This document shows, one piece after another, positions 27,510 through 34,941 of a stretch of 34,947 bases of DNA. The position numbers and the translations under genes were made by a program. The stretch spans positions 1 to 34,947 of the forward strand of contig JAGVYZ010000016.1 of NCBI GenBank assembly GCA_018303025.1, in the 5' to 3' direction. This stretch comes from Candidatus Woesearchaeota archaeon (GTDB lineage Archaea; Nanobdellota; Nanobdellia; SCGC-AAA011-G17; GW2011-AR20). Positions within the stretch are counted from its first letter, which is position 1; the number at the start of each line of letters is the position of its first letter. A model generated the notes under the pieces. That model saw only the letters and a program-made list of their open reading frames with translations, was not told the origin of the DNA and did not search any database.

Positions 27510-30500
27510 TCTATTTCATCCATTATTTTTTCTTTTTGCTCTTTTGCTGGCTTAGCTTCTATGTTATTTTCTAATAATAAATCTTTAAGACCTTTCTTTA
27601 GTATTTTTTCTAGATTTTCTTCTATTTCTGATTTTTTTTCATTGCTTAAATTGCTTAATGCATTTGCTAATTCTGGAATATATTTTTCAAACAAATCAAT
27701 TTTTTCTCTTTGTTCTTTTGCCCTTACATTTTTTCTTATAAAAGAACCGAGTTCTCTTCCTGCATCCTGCAAGGCAAGTTTAATTTCTTTTATTATTTCT
27801 GGATATTGGGCTATTGCTTCTTTACTTTCTGATGTAAATGGAACCCAGACAGATGTAATTTCAATTAACAAAACCAAAGGACCTACTGGCAATGCTCCTC
27901 TACTCTGGCTTAAGCCATAATTAACCCATTTTGTTTTTACAACTGAATTTGTTGTTGCACATGCTGATTGCTGATATAATAAAGGAACTCTATTTGCAAA
28001 TCTCATTAAATCTACTGGTTCATCTTTTGGAATATTTCCACCATAAGCCAAGCCAACTTCTATAATGAATGGATTTCCTCTATAGACTGATGTTGGCCTT
28101 GTAACTGCTGTATAAAAATCAGCTTGGATTTCTTTTTTCAATCCTTTCAGTATTAATTCTTCTCCTAATGGAATAACTGAATCAGTAGGAGGAGACATTA
28201 TTTTTGTTGCATTAATTGCTTTGTATAATGCATCTGCTTCTTCTCTTGCTATTCTATCTGGATGTGATTTTTCATATAATCCTGCTGTCTGACAAATTTC
28301 ATGGGCTACTTTTGATGAAACCCTGCAAAAATCTGTTTCTAAAAATGATTGGAGTGTTTTTGCACTTGTTTCTCTAAGCATTTTTATTAAAATGCCTAAT
28401 TCTATTCCATGAGGATGAGGTTTGATTTCTTTTGATTCTTTTGGTAATTGATTAGTAGCTCGAGGAAATTCTTTAATTTCATTTTCTGGATTTTTGTAAA
28501 TTAAAAATAAATGAGGATTTACTATTGCTGTTTGCTCTAAATATTCATCTATAGATTGCCTTCCTTTCTGGTATTTTGCCTGGAGTTCAATTTCAATCCT
28601 TGTTCCATGCTCTTTTTCCCAATCAATTATTCTTTCTGCTGCTATTTCTGGCTCGTTCTTTTTTGTGTCTAAATGAAGTTCGAAATAATGAGCTGGCTTG
28701 TTTTTTCCTGTTTTAGAAATAATTTTTATTGGCTTTCCTGTTGTCAACTGACCGTACATTGCTGATGCTGAAATTCCTATTCCTTGCTGGCCTCTTGAAA
28801 CTCTTAGTCTATGAAATTTGCTACCATACAATAATTTTCCAAAAATTTTTGGAATCTGCTCTTTAACTATTCCGGGACCATTATCTTCTACTACTATTAT
28901 GAACCTGTCTTCTGTGACTGGATTTACCTCTACTTTTATATCTGGCAATATTTTTGATTCTTCACATGCATCTAAAGAATTATGACAAAGTATTGCTCCA
29001 ACACCTGCAACAAAGTTTTCACAGTTAGGTACTGAAACATCATATACCCATTCATGATTATATTGAATCTCTTCTATGCTTTTAACTCGCAAAATACCAA
29101 GGTCACTTTCCAAAAGAGTTTCTACTCCTTTGTAAATGTTTATGCTTTGAGCGCATAATCCATTTTGCAAGACTTTGAAAGAAATATTATTTTGATTGCT
29201 TCTATTTATAGAATAGCTGATTTTTGAATCTGATGTGTTAATTATTGTATCTTTAATTGGCAGTAAGTTCAAATGACTACTTTCACGATTTGTATAGATA
29301 TATATTTGATAACTTTTTCCATACAATGTTTTAATATTGTTAATTACTCGTGGTTTTTCTTTTGTCATGCCTGTGCTATAACTAAAACCCATGGAAGATA
29401 ATAAGTATTGTAAATCAGTAAATAGCTGAAAACTTGCTGTAGCGCAAGTTATTTTCTTTGCATCGATTTCATCCAATGTTAAATCATTTTTTAATATTTC
29501 AAATAATTTCTTACTTGGATAACCATCGCCAGCAAGATATGCCAATAGGAATGAATATCTGAGATTATAACTAAAATTATGCACAATATCCGGTATTCTC
29601 TTGGAGTTTGCGTAATCTCCTACTTTAAAAATGTGCTTAAAAATAAAACAAATTATGCTGGAATTAGCAATAATATTATATGCTGTACTATGGGCTTTTT
29701 TGATTTTCGGAGAAACTTTAAAAATCTTTTCGAATGAATCAGACAAATAATCTACTATTTCTTTTTCATGAATGCCAAAGGAAAAATGAATTCTGTTTAA
29801 TGATTTTAACATAGACCCTTCTGATACATAAAATCCAAGTAATTCTGCGAATTTATTATTTACTTTTATGATTACTGGTATTTTATGAGGACTATATAAA
29901 TAACCCAACTTGGAATCTGAAAGTTTATTAATATCTATTTTAAGTTTCCTAAGAACATTAAATGGAATATAATTGAATCTTCTAAAATCATTAATTCTGT
30001 ATCTGGATTCTGAAAAAAGCTCTTTTAATTGATTATTTATATCATCTGTAAAAATATTATTAATTCCATGGAGAAATATTTTTTTAGTGAGATTTGGATC
30101 AAGCATTAAAAGTTCTTCAATTAAATTTATTTCATTTGTATCATAATTACTGTTCCAGCTTTTTCTTGGGACAATTATCGGAGTACCAACTTTAATGGCA
30201 GATGTTGGAATAGAAATTATTTCTCCCTGGTTTATTGTAAATATTGAATGATAAGCAGTAAGGTCTATATATCTTCCTGAAGTGAGCTTTATCCTATAGA
30301 TTTTGCTATTTACTTTATGCCTAAATAATGTTGAAACAGGATGAAGAGACAATTTTAATGTTTTTTTATCAAAAGCCAAGACTTCGATAGTTTCCTGTAC
30401 TGGAAGTTTTTCTAAATTACCTTTTCGTAATGTATAAACCTTATTTTGAGCTTTTTCTAGTTCAGTGTCGATAAGTTCTCCTATCTTTGTTAGTAATATT

Positions 30501-30685
30501 TTTCCTTTTTTTCTGATAAGAATGGGCATATCATATGTCAAGCTATTATCTACTGCTTCTTTTATTGTTGTTAACAATGCTTTTCTTGGATTATCAAAAC
30601 CGAGCAAATGCTTATTTTTTACAAAAAATTCTGAGATTGAAATTTCTCTTTGTGATTTTGCCAGGTCTTCTGCTGTTAATGACAT
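27506..30685 (-). CDS. top6B: DNA topoisomerase VI subunit B interrupted by an intein
   Basis: This is the ATP-driven clamp subunit of topoisomerase VI. The precursor has 1059 residues. Removing residues 48-569 leaves 537, the normal size. The host has the GHKL Bergerat fold: N box EAVDN directly joined to SLDACEES after splicing, then VVEDNGPGIVKEQIPKIFGKLLYGSKFH and GQQGIGISASAMYGQ. An H2TH domain, a transducer domain (GNPFIIEVGLAYGG) and a C-terminal helix follow. The intein splits the catalytic N box between Asn47 and Ser570, so the unspliced protein cannot bind ATP. The stop overlaps top6A by 4 nt. A TTTATAAAC box sits about 27 nt before the ATG. Confidence 0.96.
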   Translation of the reverse strand: MSLTAEDLAKSQREISISEFFVKNKHLLGFDNPRKALLTTIKEAVDNSLTYDMPILIRKKGKILLTKIGELIDTELEKAQNKVYTLRKGNLEKLPVQETIEVLAFDKKTLKLSLHPVSTLFRHKVNSKIYRIKLTSGRYIDLTAYHSIFTINQGEIISIPTSAIKVGTPIIVPRKSWNSNYDTNEINLIEELLMLDPNLTKKIFLHGINNIFTDDINNQLKELFSESRYRINDFRRFNYIPFNVLRKLKIDINKLSDSKLGYLYSPHKIPVIIKVNNKFAELLGFYVSEGSMLKSLNRIHFSFGIHEKEIVDYLSDSFEKIFKVSPKIKKAHSTAYNIIANSSIICFIFKHIFKVGDYANSKRIPDIVHNFSYNLRYSFLLAYLAGDGYPSKKLFEILKNDLTLDEIDAKKITCATASFQLFTDLQYLLSSMGFSYSTGMTKEKPRVINNIKTLYGKSYQIYIYTNRESSHLNLLPIKDTIINTSDSKISYSINRSNQNNISFKVLQNGLCAQSINIYKGVETLLESDLGILRVKSIEEIQYNHEWVYDVSVPNCENFVAGVGAILCHNSLDACEESKILPDIKVEVNPVTEDRFIIVVEDNGPGIVKEQIPKIFGKLLYGSKFHRLRVSRGQQGIGISASAMYGQLTTGKPIKIISKTGKNKPAHYFELHLDTKKNEPEIAAERIIDWEKEHGTRIEIELQAKYQKGRQSIDEYLEQTAIVNPHLFLIYKNPENEIKEFPRATNQLPKESKEIKPHPHGIELGILIKMLRETSAKTLQSFLETDFCRVSSKVAHEICQTAGLYEKSHPDRIAREEADALYKAINATKIMSPPTDSVIPLGEELILKGLKKEIQADFYTAVTRPTSVYRGNPFIIEVGLAYGGNIPKDEPVDLMRFANRVPLLYQQSACATTNSVVKTKWVNYGLSQSRGALPVGPLVLLIEITSVWVPFTSESKEAIAQYPEIIKEIKLALQDAGRELGSFIRKNVRAKEQREKIDLFEKYIPELANALSNLSNEKKSEIEENLEKILKKGLKDLLLENNIEAKPAKEQKEKIMDEIE
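28979..30544 (-). mobile_element. Intein with LAGLIDADG homing endonuclease in Top6B
   Basis: The 522-residue element begins SLTYDMPILIRKKGK (Ser1 nucleophile, splicing block A) and ends VAGVGAILCHN, with the terminal His-Asn of block G followed by host Ser570. The block F-like segment EWVYDVSVPNCENFVAGVG is clear. Two dodecapeptides, LLGFYVSEGSML and LLAYLAGDGYPS, mark a two-motif homing endonuclease. A block B-like TAYHS is present. All splicing residues seem intact, so it should be active. Endonuclease acidic residues (E in VSEG, D in AGDG) are also present. Confidence 0.95.
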
Positions 30686-30705
30686 ACTTAGAAATTTAAG
30701 ATTGG

Positions 30706-30716
30706 GGTTTATAAAT
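30706..30716 (-). promoter_or_regulatory. TATA box for the top6B-top6A operon
   Basis: TTTATAAAC on the minus strand is centred about 26 nt before the top6B ATG, consistent with a leaderless transcript covering both subunits. Confidence 0.5.
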
Positions 30717-30771
30717 TTTTATAATGTTTTTTAATCAATAAGTTTAATAATTTTTCTTATTAAAAATTTAT

Positions 30772-31302
30772 ATGAAGCGACTAATACGGGGCTTGGATGA
30801 TTTATGCAGGCAAGGAGAAACTGGAATTTTTGTCATTGATATGCAACCTGATTTTTTAGACCAAGTTTTTTTCTTTACAGAATTGATGTTGCATTCTAAT
30901 ATAAGATGCGTTTTAGATTATGCTATTGATAATGATATTCCTTTGATTGAGGTGCAAACTGAAACCGAAGTGGATAATTATGGTGAAACTATTGGTCCAG
31001 TGAGAAGAAAAATATTGGAAGCACCAAGGCATTTCCTATTTACTAAAAGTAAGGATGATGCATTATCTAATCCTGATGTACTTAGACAAGTAAGCAAATT
31101 AAATTTATCTCGAATTTTTTTAATGGGAATATATGCTAAGTTTTGTGTTTATGCAACTGCACGATCTTTATTCTATAATGGATATAAAGTTTTTACATCA
31201 AATCAAGTTTTAGGAGAATGTAAATGGGGTTATTTGAATCTTGAAAGTAAGGAAAGAAGAGAAAGACAAAGATGGTATAGAAAGAATGTTGATTTTATTT
31301 AA
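30772..31302 (+). CDS. Isochorismatase-family cysteine hydrolase
   Basis: The 176-residue alpha/beta hydrolase has the catalytic triad of the family: Asp in GIFVIDMQPDFLD, Lys in FLFTKSKDDAL and Cys in LMGIYAKFCVYATARSLFYNGY. Members hydrolyse amides or vinyl ethers (nicotinamide, N-carbamoyl compounds, isochorismate). The substrate cannot be told from these motifs. The usual GVxTDxCV is GIYAKFCV here, which may alter substrate choice. It is divergent from top6B, with starts 86 nt apart. No signal peptide, so cytoplasmic. Confidence 0.85.
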   Translation: MKRLIRGLDDLCRQGETGIFVIDMQPDFLDQVFFFTELMLHSNIRCVLDYAIDNDIPLIEVQTETEVDNYGETIGPVRRKILEAPRHFLFTKSKDDALSNPDVLRQVSKLNLSRIFLMGIYAKFCVYATARSLFYNGYKVFTSNQVLGECKWGYLNLESKERRERQRWYRKNVDFI

Positions 31303-31312
31303 TTAGTTTTTA

Positions 31313-31765
31313 TCAAGAAAATAGTTTTATGAAAAAACTTTGGATTGATTCAAAAAAATTGTTCTTTTTTACTATTTTTAACTCATCTTGGTTTAGAACA
31401 CTATTTGAAGTTGCTATTATGCTGTTTGTATAATTGTTTTGAATAATTTCTATTTTTGGATTCTCTATTTTTTTAGGTTCTATTGGAATCATTCCAACTC
31501 TTAATGAATTTGATTCTTCAGGACTAATTACTATTGCTGGGGGATTTGAAATAATTACATTATTATCCTGCTGAACTACTTCTGGCATTTCTCCATTAAT
31601 TTCTGTGTTACTTGGAATGTCTACTACAATATTTTGCTCTGGTATTGGCAGTTCTATTCGATTTGGTGCTGGGTCAACTGGTGTAGGTATACCAATGAAT
31701 TCTGATGCATCTGCATTAAATACAGATAATAAAAAAAATAGTGCTAAAATGTAACTGATTTTCAT
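31313..31765 (-). CDS. Secreted or surface-attached protein, unknown
   Basis: The 150 residues have an N-terminal signal peptide (MKISYILALFFLLSVFNADA), then a proline-, asparagine- and isoleucine-rich low-complexity part (PTPVDPAPNRIELPIPEQN, NNVIISNPPAIVISPEESN) and an amphipathic or hydrophobic end (FFESIQSFFIKLFS). I do not recognise a family. An extended extracellular linker or surface protein fits the composition. It is convergent with the isochorismatase gene and downstream of the KH gene. Confidence 0.55.
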   Translation of the reverse strand: MKISYILALFFLLSVFNADASEFIGIPTPVDPAPNRIELPIPEQNIVVDIPSNTEINGEMPEVVQQDNNVIISNPPAIVISPEESNSLRVGMIPIEPKKIENPKIEIIQNNYTNSIIATSNSVLNQDELKIVKKNNFFESIQSFFIKLFS

Positions 31766-31795
31766 GTTTTAATAAATATAGATTAATATTTAAAA

Positions 31796-32329
31796 TTATT
31801 CTTTTGCTTTGATTTCTTCTTCATCTAATGACTTTTTTCTTTTATCAATAAAAGCATAAACATTTCCATGCTTGCTTCCCATTATTAAGTTGATTAATGC
31901 CTGCTTTGCAATTTCTGCTTTTTCTATTTCTCCAATAATTGCAACTGTTTTTCCATAAACTGAGATATTTGAAAATGTTAAACTTTCAATTGACCTTCTT
32001 GCTTTTCCTCCAGTACCAATTAATCTTGACCTGGCTGTTAAAATCTTTTTTTTGTTATTGCCGAGATAATCTTCCATATTGATTATTTCTAGAATATTTT
32101 CTTCATTTAGCAATCTTAATGCTATTTTTGGATTAAAACCACGGCCAATTGCTTTTATAATATTTAAAGTAATAAAACACTTTAATTCATCACCTTCTAT
32201 TAATACATCGCCTTCGTCTGAATCAACTCTTATTTTTGTTCCTGTTTTTGTTTCTAGTTCTCTTTTGGTAGAGCCCTCTTTACCTAATAACATAGCGATT
32301 CTTTCTTGTGGTATTTTTAATTCTTGCAT
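31796..32329 (-). CDS. KH-domain ribosome-biogenesis protein (Pno1/Dim2 family)
   Basis: The 177 residues start with a first KH domain (IPQERIAMLLGKEGSTKRELETKTGTKIRVD, with the GKEG loop). A second KH-like domain follows, LTARSRLIGTGGKARRSIESLTFSNISVYGKTVAIIG (GTGG loop), and the end has MGSKHGNVYAFIDKRKK. This is the archaeal Pno1/Dim2 form, which binds the 3' end of pre-16S rRNA with RsmA/Dim1 and the Nob1 nuclease. It follows aIF1A on the same strand, as in many archaea, but the RIO1 kinase gene usually found between them is absent. A family A hairpin forms its immediate leader. Confidence 0.9.
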   Translation of the reverse strand: MQELKIPQERIAMLLGKEGSTKRELETKTGTKIRVDSDEGDVLIEGDELKCFITLNIIKAIGRGFNPKIALRLLNEENILEIINMEDYLGNNKKKILTARSRLIGTGGKARRSIESLTFSNISVYGKTVAIIGEIEKAEIAKQALINLIMGSKHGNVYAFIDKRKKSLDEEEIKAKE

Positions 32330-32360
32330 AGTAGGGATTGCATCCCTTACGACCCTGCGT
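32330..32360 (-). repeat. Family A hairpin in the KH-gene leader
   Basis: In the mRNA sense the head GCAGGGTCGTAAGGG and stem GGGAT..ATCCC end four bases before the ATG of the KH gene. It resembles the uL24-internal copy more than the uL22 copies. Confidence 0.82.
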
Positions 32361-32383
32361 AAGATGCTTTAACTTAATTTTTT

Positions 32384-32716
32384 TTAAAACTCTTCTGTTG
32401 ATTCCAATGTCTTCAACATGCCTTTTTTCTTTAACCACTCAACCTGGTTTGGACGATATTTGAAAATAATATCTCCTTTTGTTTCAGGAATATACTCCCA
32501 TGGTTCAACTATTACAACATCATTTTCTCTTATCCAGAGTTTTCTTTTTAATCTTCCTGGAATTCTGCAGTTTCTTACTTTTCCATCAAAACAGCGAACT
32601 AACATTCTAGAACCACCTACTCTTTGCTCTACTATTCCTAAAGATTGCTTTCCTTTTGGCGTAGGAACTCTGGTTACTATTTCTTCTTCCTGAACATATT
32701 GTTTTTTTCTTTCCAT
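32384..32716 (-). CDS. Translation initiation factor aIF1A
   Basis: The 110-residue OB-fold protein starts MERKKQYVQEEEIVTRVPTPK and has GIVEQRVGGSRMLVRCFDGKVRNCRIPGRLKRKLWIRENDVVIVEPW, the core of the IF1/eIF1A family, then a C-terminal helix with GDIIFKYRPNQVEWLKKKGML as in archaeal aIF1A. It binds the A site of the small subunit during initiation and cooperates with aIF1, encoded in the ribosomal operon of this window. A family A hairpin lies between it and the NMD3-like gene upstream. Confidence 0.97.
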   Translation of the reverse strand: MERKKQYVQEEEIVTRVPTPKGKQSLGIVEQRVGGSRMLVRCFDGKVRNCRIPGRLKRKLWIRENDVVIVEPWEYIPETKGDIIFKYRPNQVEWLKKKGMLKTLESTEEF

Positions 32717-32756
32717 TTGAATTTTTAGTTGTTATTTATGTTTTTTAATGCTTCCT

Positions 32757-32787
32757 ATGTAAGGGTTGCACCCTTTACGAACCTGCT
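32757..32787 (-). repeat. Family A hairpin upstream of aIF1A
   Basis: In the mRNA sense, GCAGGTTCGTAAAGGG, loop TGCAA and CCCTTAC form the clean hairpin AAGGG..CCCTT, located 41-71 nt before the aIF1A ATG. It is nearly identical to copies in the ribosomal operon. Confidence 0.88.
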
Positions 32788-32798
32788 ACTCTTACTTT

Positions 32799-33116
32799 TT
32801 AATCTTCTCTTCGTTTTCTTTCTAATCTAAACAAAACTGTCAATCTATAAACTCTTCTTCCGTCTTTCATTCCAAATAATGTTGTTGAAAACAATGGTTT
32901 AACTTTGAATCTTTCTTTTACTAAAGGTGCTAATTTCTTTGCAAATTTGAGCGAGTTTATATACAAATCTATGCCATATTTTTTTGTTTCTTCTTTTGAG
33001 ATAAAAACATAATCATTTTTTTCTATCTGATTTTTTATAAATGTCTCTAACTCTTTGTCTTTTGGACGAATTTGGATTATAGCTTCATAGTATTGGTTAT
33101 CTGTGTATAGTGTCAT
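32799..33116 (-). CDS. NMD3-like protein lacking the zinc-finger region
   Basis: The 105 residues match the middle domain of archaeal NMD3: YYEAIIQIRPKDKELETFIKNQIEKN, then DYVFISKEETKKYGIDLYINSLKFAKKLAPLVKERF and VKPLFSTTLFGMKDGRRVYRLTVLFRL. NMD3 binds the large subunit (in eukaryotes as a 60S export adaptor). The usual N-terminal zinc-binding cysteine motifs are missing, and no cysteine is present at all. The ATG overlaps the DUF424 stop by 4 nt, so truncation by a misplaced start is unlikely. Either a reduced lineage form or loss of the fingers explains it. Confidence 0.75.
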   Translation of the reverse strand: MTLYTDNQYYEAIIQIRPKDKELETFIKNQIEKNDYVFISKEETKKYGIDLYINSLKFAKKLAPLVKERFKVKPLFSTTLFGMKDGRRVYRLTVLFRLERKRRED

Positions 33117-33391
33117 ATTAAAAATAATTGAACATGCGGAATTTTATCATAATATTTTATGTCTTCTTTTGTTATTATTTTATGTTTTAATAATAATTCT
33201 ATTGATTCTTTTCCTAATGCATTAATATTTTGAGCTTCTTTTAATACTTTTAAATATTTTTCTTCATATTTCTCACCTTCATAAAAAGCTTTGCTTATAG
33301 TTATATTGAATAATTTTTCCCCAATCAAATCACTATCGCACAAGGTCAAGATTTCTGTATGTTCTGATGAATGAATTTTTATTAATATCAT
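33113..33391 (-). CDS. DUF424-family protein
   Basis: I start this at the ATG at 33391, which overlaps the aIF2-beta stop as ATGA and gives 92 residues: MILIKIHSSEHTEILTLCDSD, then LIGEKLFNITISKAFYEGEKYEEKYLKVLKEA, with GKESIELLLKHKII later. The F-x-GEK-like segment and small size agree with the archaeal DUF424 family, which recurs beside aIF2-beta and NMD3. The function is not known. The neighbourhood suggests a translation role. An earlier in-frame ATG at 33487 lies inside aIF2-beta and is rejected. Confidence 0.8.
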   Translation of the reverse strand: MILIKIHSSEHTEILTLCDSDLIGEKLFNITISKAFYEGEKYEEKYLKVLKEAQNINALGKESIELLLKHKIITKEDIKYYDKIPHVQLFLI

Positions 33392-33795
33392 ATTTTTGTT
33401 TTTATAGGATGTTTTGCACCGCAGACCATGCATTTTATGATTGTAATGCCATTTTCTTTTTCTAGCTTTGTATCTGGTTTCTTGCATTCACTGCATAAAA
33501 CAGCTTCTTTGCAATATTGTTCTATTTTTGCATTAATCAAAGAAGCGCTTAACTTTCTTCCAAAGACTAATCTTGGGCCATCTATTATTGCTGGTGTTGC
33601 TAGTTCTCTCTGCAAATATTTCAATAAGTGGTCCTGGCTTCTGTTGAAAATATCACAAATCTGAACAAAATTTGAAATTACTGTTTTATTTCCCTGAATA
33701 TGACCTAATGCTTTAGGGATTTCAAATCTTTCTGTTGTAATTTTTCTTTCTGGAAGCTTTCCATAAGCTTGTTTTAACATTTCTTCGTAATTCAT
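33388..33795 (-). CDS. Translation initiation factor aIF2 beta subunit
   Basis: The 135 residues have an N-terminal helix (MNYEEMLKQAYGKLP), the central alpha-beta domain (VISNFVQICDIFNRSQDHLLKYLQREL, then GPRLVFGRKLSASLINAKIEQYCKEAVLC) and a C-terminal zinc ribbon with C101, C104, C122 and C125 (CSEC...CMVC). It is a subunit of the heterotrimer that brings Met-tRNAi to the small subunit. It is followed by DUF424 and NMD3-like genes with 4-nt overlaps, so the three form one operon. The promoter contains a duplicated 18-nt unit. Confidence 0.96.
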   Translation of the reverse strand: MNYEEMLKQAYGKLPERKITTERFEIPKALGHIQGNKTVISNFVQICDIFNRSQDHLLKYLQRELATPAIIDGPRLVFGRKLSASLINAKIEQYCKEAVLCSECKKPDTKLEKENGITIIKCMVCGAKHPIKTKI

Positions 33796-33796
33796 A

Positions 33797-33832
33797 ATAT
33801 ATATTCGAGAAGTAATATATATTCGAGAAGCT
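33797..33832 (-). promoter_or_regulatory. Tandem 18-nt duplication holding the aIF2-beta TATA box
   Basis: TAATATATATTCGAGAAG occurs twice in tandem at 33797-33814 and 33815-33832, immediately upstream of the aIF2-beta ATG. The distal copy puts a TATATATT box about 25-30 nt before the ATG, right for a leaderless mRNA. The proximal copy overlaps the start region. Confidence 0.65.
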
Positions 33833-33840
33833 TGATTTAA

Positions 33841-33901
33841 AAGAGTTTTCTTTTTACAAAAAGAAACCTCGTAAAGAAAATAACCTCGTAAAGAAAAAAG
33901 T
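33841..33901 (+). repeat. Family B copy between aIF2-beta and the gene at 33941
   Basis: The hairpin TTTTCTTTTTACAAAAAGAAA (approximate arms TTTCTTTT and AAAAGAAA, loop TACA) is followed by two copies of AACCTCGTAAAGAAAA in tandem. The CCTCGTAAAG core is a variant of the CCTTMAGG core in other copies. Confidence 0.75.
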
Positions 33902-33940
33902 TTTAGATAAGAATTTAAGGTTTTATGTTCATCTTTATAG

Positions 33941-34264
33941 ATGCAGTATAACCCGCCTAGACCTGAAAGAATTATTTCGGAAGCTGAAAAATTTTATTGC
34001 AGTGCGAGAACAATTTTTGCTTCTTATTTTGGATATGAGAAATTTAGGACTTCAGAAATTACTATTGAAATTAGAAGAAGAGCTATTAAAGATACTTTAG
34101 TACAATTTATTGAAGCAGCTAAGTTAGATTCAGAATATGATGTAAAAGGAATTCCATCTTTAGAAGAGGTTGCAACTCTTTCTCCTGATAGAATACATCA
34201 GGTATATGGGCTGTTTTTAGATATGTTTGCTTTTGGTTTGTGGAAAGTAAAAAATTATGATTAA
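33941..34264 (+). CDS. Protein of unknown function
   Basis: The 107 residues are largely helical: MQYNPPRPERIISEAEKFYCS, then ARTIFASYFGYEKFRTSEI, EIRRRAIKDTLVQFIEAAKLD and HQVYGLFLDMFAFGLWK. I do not recognise a family. Soluble, no signal peptide. The stop is directly adjacent to the convergent RPA-family gene's stop. A family B element lies upstream. Confidence 0.5.
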   Translation: MQYNPPRPERIISEAEKFYCSARTIFASYFGYEKFRTSEITIEIRRRAIKDTLVQFIEAAKLDSEYDVKGIPSLEEVATLSPDRIHQVYGLFLDMFAFGLWKVKNYD

Positions 34265-34912
34265 TTATTTTAAAACTTTATATCTTCCAGGAAGAATTTC
34301 AAATATTTGACCTTCCATTAATAAGTTTTTAATTGAAGGCATTATATCTCCTTCTGATTTACTTAAACTTCTGCAAATTTCTTCTATTTCAATGCCGTTG
34401 TCATTTGAAGAATCAATTATTGAGATAATTTGCAATTGTAGGTTTGAAGGGGACATTTCTGCAATTGTTTCTGTAAATTCTTCATTTCTGAAATCTTTTG
34501 TTGAGATTACAGGCAATCCTCTTTCTTTTGTTAATTCTAATCTTCTGACTAGTTCCCAGTTTAAATTAACTTTTTTTACAACTTCTGGAATAATATACAT
34601 TTCATTGTTATATTCTCTTAATTTTCCAATAATTAGGGCTGTATCTGCTATTGAGACATTATCTAATATTTTTACGTCTTCTCTCCAGGCTTTAACTCTT
34701 ATTTGGGATGTTGAATCATCTAATGTCAGGAAACCATAAGCTTCTGTTATATTTTTATTAACTATTGTTGCTATTACATTTACTCTTGATATTTTTTTAT
34801 CTTTTACTAAAAAATAACTTGGCTCGAATTCTTTTGAAGATTTGACAAAAGTAGAATCATCTAATTCAGATAACCATATCTTGAATGCTGTTTGTCTTTG
34901 AATATCTGGCAT
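34265..34912 (-). CDS. RPA-family single-strand DNA-binding protein (RPA32-like)
   Basis: The 215 residues have an OB fold (SRVNVIATIVNKNITEAYGFLTLDDSTSQIRVKAW, DTALIIGKLREYNNEMYIIPEVV) and a C-terminal winged-helix-like part (NLQLQIISIIDSSNDNGIEIEEICRSLSKSEGDIMPSIKNLLMEGQIFEILPGRYKVLK). That is the layout of RPA32 and archaeal RPA-associated proteins. It should bind single-stranded DNA or a larger RPA subunit in replication and repair. The partner RPA gene, often adjacent, would be beyond the window edge if present. Confidence 0.85.
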   Translation of the reverse strand: MPDIQRQTAFKIWLSELDDSTFVKSSKEFEPSYFLVKDKKISRVNVIATIVNKNITEAYGFLTLDDSTSQIRVKAWREDVKILDNVSIADTALIIGKLREYNNEMYIIPEVVKKVNLNWELVRRLELTKERGLPVISTKDFRNEEFTETIAEMSPSNLQLQIISIIDSSNDNGIEIEEICRSLSKSEGDIMPSIKNLLMEGQIFEILPGRYKVLK

Positions 34913-34930
34913 GAAAATAAGCTTTGTTTT

Positions 34931-34941
34931 TTATTTATATA
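34931..34941 (-). promoter_or_regulatory. TATA box for the RPA-family gene
   Basis: TATATAAAT on the minus strand lies about 22-28 nt before the ATG at 34912, suggesting a leaderless mRNA. Confidence 0.5.

Noticed and set aside
33392-33487. 32-residue N-terminal extension of DUF424
   Set aside because: It lies within aIF2-beta in another frame. The ATG at 33391 gives an ATGA overlap and the family length.
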